From Spinellus fusiger (lineage: Eukaryota; Mucoromycota; Mucoromycetes; Mucorales; Phycomycetaceae): a DNA stretch of 64,000 nt. Under the pieces are notes generated by a model. That model had not been told where the DNA came from and searched no databases. It worked only from the letters and a program-made list of their open reading frames with translations. Made by a program: the position numbers and the translations under genes. Location: positions 1-64,000 of the forward strand of contig JALLLS010000010.1 of the NCBI GenBank assembly GCA_025094145.1, in the 5' to 3' direction. Shown here one piece after another: positions 59,275 through 64,000 of the stretch. How positions within the stretch are numbered: the first letter of the stretch is position 1; each line of letters begins with the position of its first letter.

Positions 59275-60080
59275 TCATAGGCCAAGCAACACGTCCAGTT
59301 CCTGATTGCCCATCAGTGGGTTGTATTTTGAATCAGTAGTACCAAAGTTCAATACGTCATTTAAGCTTGTCATCCAGCCCAAGTCTTCACTGTCTTTGGG
59401 TGTTACAACTGACGGGTAGGGTGTCTCCCTCTCATTCAATATCTCTTGATCACATAACAGATGTTCAATATCAGCCAATGACAGGTCGGACGCCGTATCT
59501 AATCCACTGCCCCCCATGTTAGGTACATTTTGAAAACCACTTGTCTCGACACTTGGCTCATCTGCAGTCATTATTGGTGGGATAGAAAAGAGTGTGTCTT
59601 TACTGTCCAATGCACACGGTATTTCGTCTAATAAACATGTCAGTATCTATTACTATTATTCTCATGCCTAGAGTAGATCAATGAACAAAAAAAAGGTGTG
59701 TCCCTTACCTATATCTTTTGTGAGCTTCTTATTCTTTTGTAGTTTTGTATTTAAACGCGCTTTTAGTGGGGTAGTCTCCAAACGCTCGTTTTCTACAACG
59801 GAAGCGTTTTGCCTACAACCCTCTGCTCTTAATGGCTTTGTTTTGTTTTGATATTTGAGTCTTTTTACATCACTTTTCCGAATAAATTGAAGAAAAAGAT
59901 CAAGTGGCTGATTAAATGGATAGACACACTAAAATACTCGTTAGTTTCTTCATTACTGTTATTGAGGGCTACCTTTGGATTAACGCATAGAGTCATGATA
60001 GAATCAAAGTGGATATCAAAGCTTTCTATAGCAGAATCACAGACTGGGCAGGATGCGTGCTGTCTTTTTGTGGTACTCAT
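59275..60080 (-). CDS. Small zinc-finger protein, UBZ4-like N-terminus
   Basis: 219 aa in three exons: 60080-59973, 59907-59709, 59627-59275. The first intron (65 nt) has a CTAAC branch; the second is 81 nt; all phases close. The N-terminus MSTTKRQHASCPVCDSAIES contains CPVC, followed by DIH and a Cys at position 32 (C-x2-C...H-x7-C), reminiscent of UBZ4-type ubiquitin-binding fingers (C-x2-C...H-x3-C) of RAD18/SLX4/FAN1-like repair proteins, but with wider final spacing. The middle is Lys-rich (DVKRLKYQNKTKP, LNTKLQKNKKLTKDI). The C-terminal ~115 residues are acidic with DLSLADIEHLLC and DLGWMTSLNDVLNF, possibly a binding or activation region. No family assigned. A Fanzor-family element lies 117 bp upstream of the start codon, in the promoter zone. 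Confidence 0.72.
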
Positions 60081-60394
60081 GAAGGAAGGATCAGTGAAGG
60101 AAGTAGGATTGGTTTATGAAGCGTAGTAAAGAAAGTGTTTATTAGAAGTCACAAGGCAGTCTCATCCACCAACACTTTGCATAAAGAGAAAGACACTTCT
60201 ACACACCTAAAGATTTATGGGATATAAAAGTAGATATATGGACAATAAAATCACATTCTTCTTATGATTGGCTGATATGTTTTAAAAGAGGTATTTTCAT
60301 AAAGTATTGGTGTATTTTTGAAGAATAAAATAGAGTATAGAAATGTAGTATAGTTTAAAAAAGACATGTATATCTTGGTTAAGTGTAGCGATAA

Positions 60395-60850
60395 CTACAC
60401 CGGATTCTTCTTTGATGTTTTGGTGGATTGGATACTACTAGTTAATGGTGACTCCTTTCTTTTGGTACCAACAGACTGTACTGTCTTGGATCGACAAAAG
60501 CATTTGGGCCGTTTGCCTTCTTTTCGTAGCCCAAAAAATGAACATGACAAAAGTTCAATGTTGCTGCCATGTCCTGATTCCAAAAGTATTGAGAAATCAT
60601 CTCATAAGAAACTCGAGCAGATTTGGTCATGATCTTCAAACATTGTTGGTTTTTGCACCTAAATAAAATAAATAAATAATAATAATAATAAACTTATTGG
60701 TCTTTTCTTTGACTATCATATATATAAGCTTTTTACCTTAAAAGACCATGACATGTCACTGTAAGATTCTTCTCTCTTCTGAAGGGTCTTGGAGTGTTGC
60801 ACTTTCTTGAATTTATCAAGCTCACCGTTCTTACAGGCAGGATATAGTAC
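60395..60850 (-). pseudogene. Fanzor/TnpB-like nuclease C-terminus, lineage A (second copy)
   Basis: Same exons and lesions as 39589-40044: zinc ribbon VLYPACKNGEL with the first Cys as Tyr, second half RCKNQQC, RuvC-III WNQDMAATLNF with catalytic Asp kept, then a frame change into FGLRKEGKRPKCFCRSK and a TAG. One difference is Lys for Glu in GLR(K/E)EG. Shared lesions show that the decay came before the two copies separated. Confidence 0.7.
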
Positions 60851-60875
60851 TGACTCTTCTACTAATAGATAGCAT

Positions 60876-61030
60876 ATGGCTTATTATTCTCAAGACAAGT
60901 ATGGAGTACAAGGTAAGCATACTATCTCTCTTGATTGAATTATTACTAATACACTCTTTTGATATTAGGCAAGCAAAGACTCCTTTCAAGTCAGTCTCAG
61001 GTGGTCTTTTCTTTCTTATATATTGTCTAA
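60876..61030 (+). pseudogene. Small spliced frame in right-end module
   Basis: ATG at 60876 opens MAYYSQDKYGVQ (60876-60912). A 56-nt GT-AG intron (60913-60968) with TACTAATAC branch follows, then GKQRLLSSQSQVVF to a stop at 61030. The layout is preserved at 23349 and, inverted, in the 39067 copy. It diverges from the Fanzor frame. Too short to name. Confidence 0.4.
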
Positions 61031-62186
61031 GGTGTTTATGGTATACTCCCAATCATATTTATCTATCTCCCAAATATAAAGCACAAGGCTTTTAGGGTAT
61101 AGATTATATTTCTATGAGGAAATGCACTTGGGCAGTAGCTATAGCTATACTATAGTATTATCTATACTATTACAATAAACAATTTTATTCATAAACACTA
61201 TATTCCACTGATAATACAATTTAATATTGAGGTATCCACAAAAGGAAACAATTATTTGGATACTTACCTTTGATTTTAAACACGTTTCTATAAAAGGAAG
61301 GAGATATCACCGCCTAAAGGCCAGAAAATCTTTGGGTGTGTAGAATTCTATTGTTTGTTATTGCTATGGAGACAGATGAAATATTATGATTCTGAAACCA
61401 TCCTGCATCACTTTAGCAACAATAATTTTTCTCTCTCTCTTTTTGGAATTGTGATAATAAACAGAATAGCCGCTTCACACCAGGAGATTTCTCTGGTCTT
61501 TAAGCGGTGATATTTCCTTCCTTTCTTGATGAGCAAGATCTTGCCTTTTATGGATCTGTGTTTAAAATCAAAGGTTTGTAAGTATCTGTAATAAAGGGGC
61601 ACTATGGTTATCAACAGGACCACTAGAGAGATAAATGTATAGATATTGGGTCTCTAGCAGGGACAAAGAAATAGAGGTTTGGATACAAAGGCTGGTCTAG
61701 GGAAATCAAAGAGGGTACATGAACAGGAACACAACACACGATTTGAGCACAATGAGTAACTAGGCAGCTGTTCTTTAACGAATTCTTTTCTTTTTAAAAT
61801 GTTGTTGTAGTCTGCATTACTTTGGTAGTTCTGATTAAGTAAATGACTTGTGAGAATTCGTTTTGTTCTCTTCTTTTCGGATATAAATACCTGCTAATTA
61901 CACTGTCTGTTGTTTTTCATAACTTCTACCCTCTTTAACTTGTTTGCCTTTGTCTAGCATATAAACCAACAGTTGTGATCTAGTGAGTGTTTGTGTATGT
62001 TTATTATGTCTTACATGTTAGTCAGTTTCTATTGTATATTCTTTTACTATAATAAACCCAGTGAATCCGTTAAAAAGGCAAAGGCAAGAAGAAGGTGCCA
62101 GTGCAAGGGTAATACGACAAATACATAGAGAGTACATTAATACATCTCGAACTAATTGTTTTTACTATTATTTTATTATTGAAAAG

Positions 62187-62607
62187 GGGTATTGGCATCT
62201 AAAAGGATTGGAGTGTGATTCTACCAAGCTGCCAAGTTTAAAGGTCATCGTGTTGGTTTGACGAGGGTTTTATATCAATCATTGAAAAAGAGACAAAAGA
62301 ATGGAGATCTTCTTATGGTTGATGTTGATGAGTTCCTTACATCGAGGGTAAGTATGATTGACCTCTTACCCAATATAAAAAGCTCTTCTAACAGGTACTC
62401 TGTTTTGTTTTTCTTTTCAAGATCTGCCACACTTATAACACAGACAGCCTCACCGAGGTATTCATAAATTTCAACACTATCCACGCTTGTCAAAGTTGTG
62501 GAATTGTTTAGAACAGAGATGTGAATGCATCAAAGAATATCTATACAATTGCAGAAGAGTGTTTAAAGGGTCGCCACCGACCAGTTCCATTCTGTAGAGA
62601 AGAATAG
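62187..62607 (+). pseudogene. Fanzor/TnpB-like nuclease C-terminus, lineage B (second copy)
   Basis: Exon 62187-62347 reads GYWHLKGLECDSTKLP, has a ~40-bp deletion relative to the 21-kb copy (loss of the VITYGTGMKGKDA block), then continues in another frame GLTRVLYQSLKKRQKNGDLL, MVDVDEFLTSR. After a 74-nt GT-AG intron, exon 62422-62607 reads ICHTYNTDSLTEVF ... HACQSCGIV-stop-NRDVNASKNIYTIAEE and ends GRHRPVPFCREE. VDEFLTSRICHT-C, CQSC and NRDVNASKNI are the TnpB/Fanzor DEfxTS-type linker, zinc ribbon and RuvC-III. Here the second zinc Cys is Tyr, and the TAG before NRD is shared with the other copy. Confidence 0.78.
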
Positions 62608-62710
62608 ATATTTATATTCATATTATATATCGCCACATCGAAGGTGTTTTCCTATGTGATTCAGATATTTACAGGTAAATCTACATAGTTTTTAAATAAA
62701 TAAAAACTAA

Positions 62711-62816
62711 CATGAATACATAATTTATTTTTACTCCTTTTCAAATCGATGTCATTTCTTAAACAATTGTAGTTCGACTATTTCTTTTTATATCCTAAAG
62801 ATTTCATGGTGTGTAG
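62711..62816 (+). ncRNA. Candidate guide-RNA region, second copy
   Basis: Conserved non-coding end following the Fanzor stop codon, equivalent to 20619-20725 and to 158-262 of the MITE. Inferred from position and conservation only. Confidence 0.25.
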
Positions 62817-63044
62817 ATGTAGATATCATCATAACTTATATTCTATCTCAGGACCATCTCTCTATACTTCTTTTTATAAGAACATCTATAGAAAAGATAG
62901 AAGCTGTGGTATTTTCATTAATATAAATAAAATAAAAAAGCAATTTCTTATACACAGTATCATTGAGTGTTAGGTGTGTAGGGATGAATTTGAATACAAA
63001 ACTGCTCTTTTTCTTTTCTTTTTTTTTACAATAATAACTGCTCC

Positions 63045-63972
63045 TTAGTTACTGTCGCTGTTGCCGTTGTCATTGCTATTGTTACCACCCATACCACCCA
63101 TGAATTGACGAGCCCTATTGTAAAGAGGTCAATCCTGCGATTTCTCTTGCCCATACTATTGTCCTTATAACTTACATGTTCATCATCTCAGGGTTACGCA
63201 TCATCTCTGCCAATCCTCCACCACCAGCTCCACCACCACCCATCATTTGCTGAGCCCTAAGAATATCTCTTCCATTGAGTCCCATCCATTCCTGCAGAAG
63301 ACCATGCACTTACATTCTTGCAATTTCTGGGTTGTTCATCATATCACCCAATGCTCCTGACTGCATCATCTGCTGGGCCATGTTCATGAGATTGGGGTTG
63401 TTGAGCATAGAGCTGAGATCAGGCATACCACCTGCAGGAGAAGGAATATCTCTTGTCTGTGGCTTATCTACAGCTGAGGAAGAGGCCTTGGCCATGGCGG
63501 TTTGTAAGGAAGTCTTGAGTGTGGGGTTCTCAGGATCCAATTCCAGACCCTTCTCATAAGCCTCAACAGCCTCTGAGAACTTGCCCTGACAGAAGAGAGC
63601 GTGTCTATTCCCATATAAGTCCCAGAAGACAGCCCTCCCCTCCTCCTACTCTTTCTTACCCCATACGACTGTAGGCCTTGGTGTATTTAGGATCAATGAC
63701 CATGGCTTGTTTGGCATCATCGACTGCACTCTGGTGATCGCCCTGTTGGCTATAAGCAGCCGCTCTGTAGACTCACTGTTGAGTCCTTTCCTTCCTTCTT
63801 TCTTTCTTTCTTTCTTGTCATCCTACCTGTTGGCAAAGTATACAGCCTGGGTGCCATTCAACTCAATAGCTTGGGTATACAGCTTGATAGCCTCGGGATA
63901 ATTACGCTCAGCTACTTTACGGTTACCAGCAGCCTTGAATTCCTCAGCCTGCTTCTTTTCTTCCTCTGATAC
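63045..63972 (-). CDS. SGT2: SGT2/SGTA-like TPR co-chaperone, C-terminal part (partial)
   Basis: Six exons are visible: 63972-63827, 63764-63660, 63604-63314, 63256-63176 and 63114-63045 form the C-terminal chain (five coding blocks), with introns of 55-62 nt; the 5' exons lie beyond the window end, since 63972 follows a CAG acceptor. The order is three TPR repeats (KAAGNRKVAERNYPEAIKLY, VYFANRAAAYSQQGDHQSAV, KAYSRMGHALFCQGKFSEAV), then a Met/Asn/Gln-rich tail with NNPNLMNMAQQMMQSG and two NPEIARM/NPEMMNM units. TPR carboxylate-clamp residues (Asn in AAGN, Asn in FANRAAA, Lys/Arg in KAYSR) are present. SGT2 binds tail-anchored membrane proteins through the Met-rich tail and Hsp70/Hsp90 through the TPRs, in the cytosolic GET pathway. 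Ends GGNNSNDNGNSDSN-stop. Confidence 0.92.
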
Positions 63973-64000
63973 CTGAGTTTTATATGCTGTTGTTAGTACT

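Larger units (their letters stand above)
60197..61345 (-). mobile_element. Fanzor-family element with lineage A relic, both ends present
   Basis: 1149 bp with termini TTCTACACACCTAAAGATTT and the inverse of TTCTACACACCCAAAGATTT. Contains a decayed Fanzor C-terminus (minus) on the left and the right-end module with a small spliced frame (plus) on the right. It is the inverse of 39067-40140 with few changes. The rest of the Fanzor gene is missing, so this is an internal-deletion copy. The target duplication is not evident. Confidence 0.8.
61474..62816 (+). mobile_element. Fanzor-family element with lineage B relic
   Basis: 1343 bp with left end TTCACACCAGGAGATTT and right end AAAGATTTCATGGTGTGTAGA. 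61620-62816 is the inverse of 20619-21886, so the lineage B Fanzor end is here on the plus strand. The left ~115 bp are the right-end type of the family, joined directly to the Fanzor part near 61600, which marks an internal deletion. Confidence 0.75.

Noticed and set aside
60366..60666. Plus-strand frames of 88 and 73 codons, matching minus-strand frames at 39773-40019
   Set aside because: Antisense of the Fanzor lineage A C-terminus; the sense strand shows the zinc-ribbon and RuvC-III motifs.

Overview
The window looks like nuclear DNA of a filamentous fungus, most likely Mucoromycota and probably Mucorales. The evidence is AT-rich intergenic DNA, multi-exon genes with very short GT-AG introns (about 40-120 nt) and CTAAC-like branch sites, a stand-alone eS30 ribosomal protein, a fungal single-domain SAICAR synthetase, and dense remnants of Tc1/mariner, DDE_3, LINE and Fanzor/TnpB-type elements. 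Splice junctions were placed by hand from phase, GT-AG ends and family conservation. I saw no tRNA, rRNA or CRISPR array.

Host genes, left to right: an IQ-motif/coiled-coil protein (5253-7265, minus; 5' end unresolved); an unrecognised 425-aa helical protein (12146-13423, plus); ribosomal protein eS30 (13988-14438, plus); an HSD17B10-like short-chain dehydrogenase in eight exons (24506-25631, plus); a leucine-rich-repeat protein with zinc-type Cys motifs (29457-31338, plus); a GPI-anchored Ser/Ala-rich cell-wall protein (43816-44874, minus); SAICAR synthetase (47308-48511, plus); a Grainyhead/CP2 transcription factor in eight exons (55731-58710, plus); a small CxxC zinc-finger protein (59275-60080, minus); and the C-terminal part of an SGT2-like TPR co-chaperone (63045-63972, minus, cut by the window end). 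They share no evident pathway or operon-like arrangement.

The rest is mostly mobile DNA. The standout is one family of elements with terminal inverted repeats based on TTCTACACACC that carry decayed Fanzor (eukaryotic TnpB) genes. I count at least seven copies or fragments: a 286-bp MITE at 158-443; a 3.2-kb copy at 20619-23857; an end fragment near 31885-31960; a relic at 37145-39040; and copies at 39067-40150, 60197-61345 and 61474-62816. Two Fanzor lineages (A and B) are present, and each occurs twice in opposite orientation. The MITE joins the two ends of a long copy. The stretch between the Fanzor stop codon and the adjacent terminus is kept in long, short and MITE copies, which makes it a candidate guide-RNA (omega RNA) region.

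From about 31.9 to 41.25 kb there is a nested pile-up: a 5'-truncated LINE end, a broken Tc1 element, a long LINE reverse-transcriptase ORF in the opposite orientation, a Fanzor-family relic split by a Tc1 element, another Fanzor-family copy, and an internally deleted DDE element at the edge of that copy. A second copy of the same Tc1 element sits at 48975-50314 inside a 160-bp-armed inverted repeat. Both Tc1 copies carry the same stop codons, mostly where Trp is expected, so a dead element probably moved in trans. The 50.5-55.7 kb stretch is an AT-rich gene desert.
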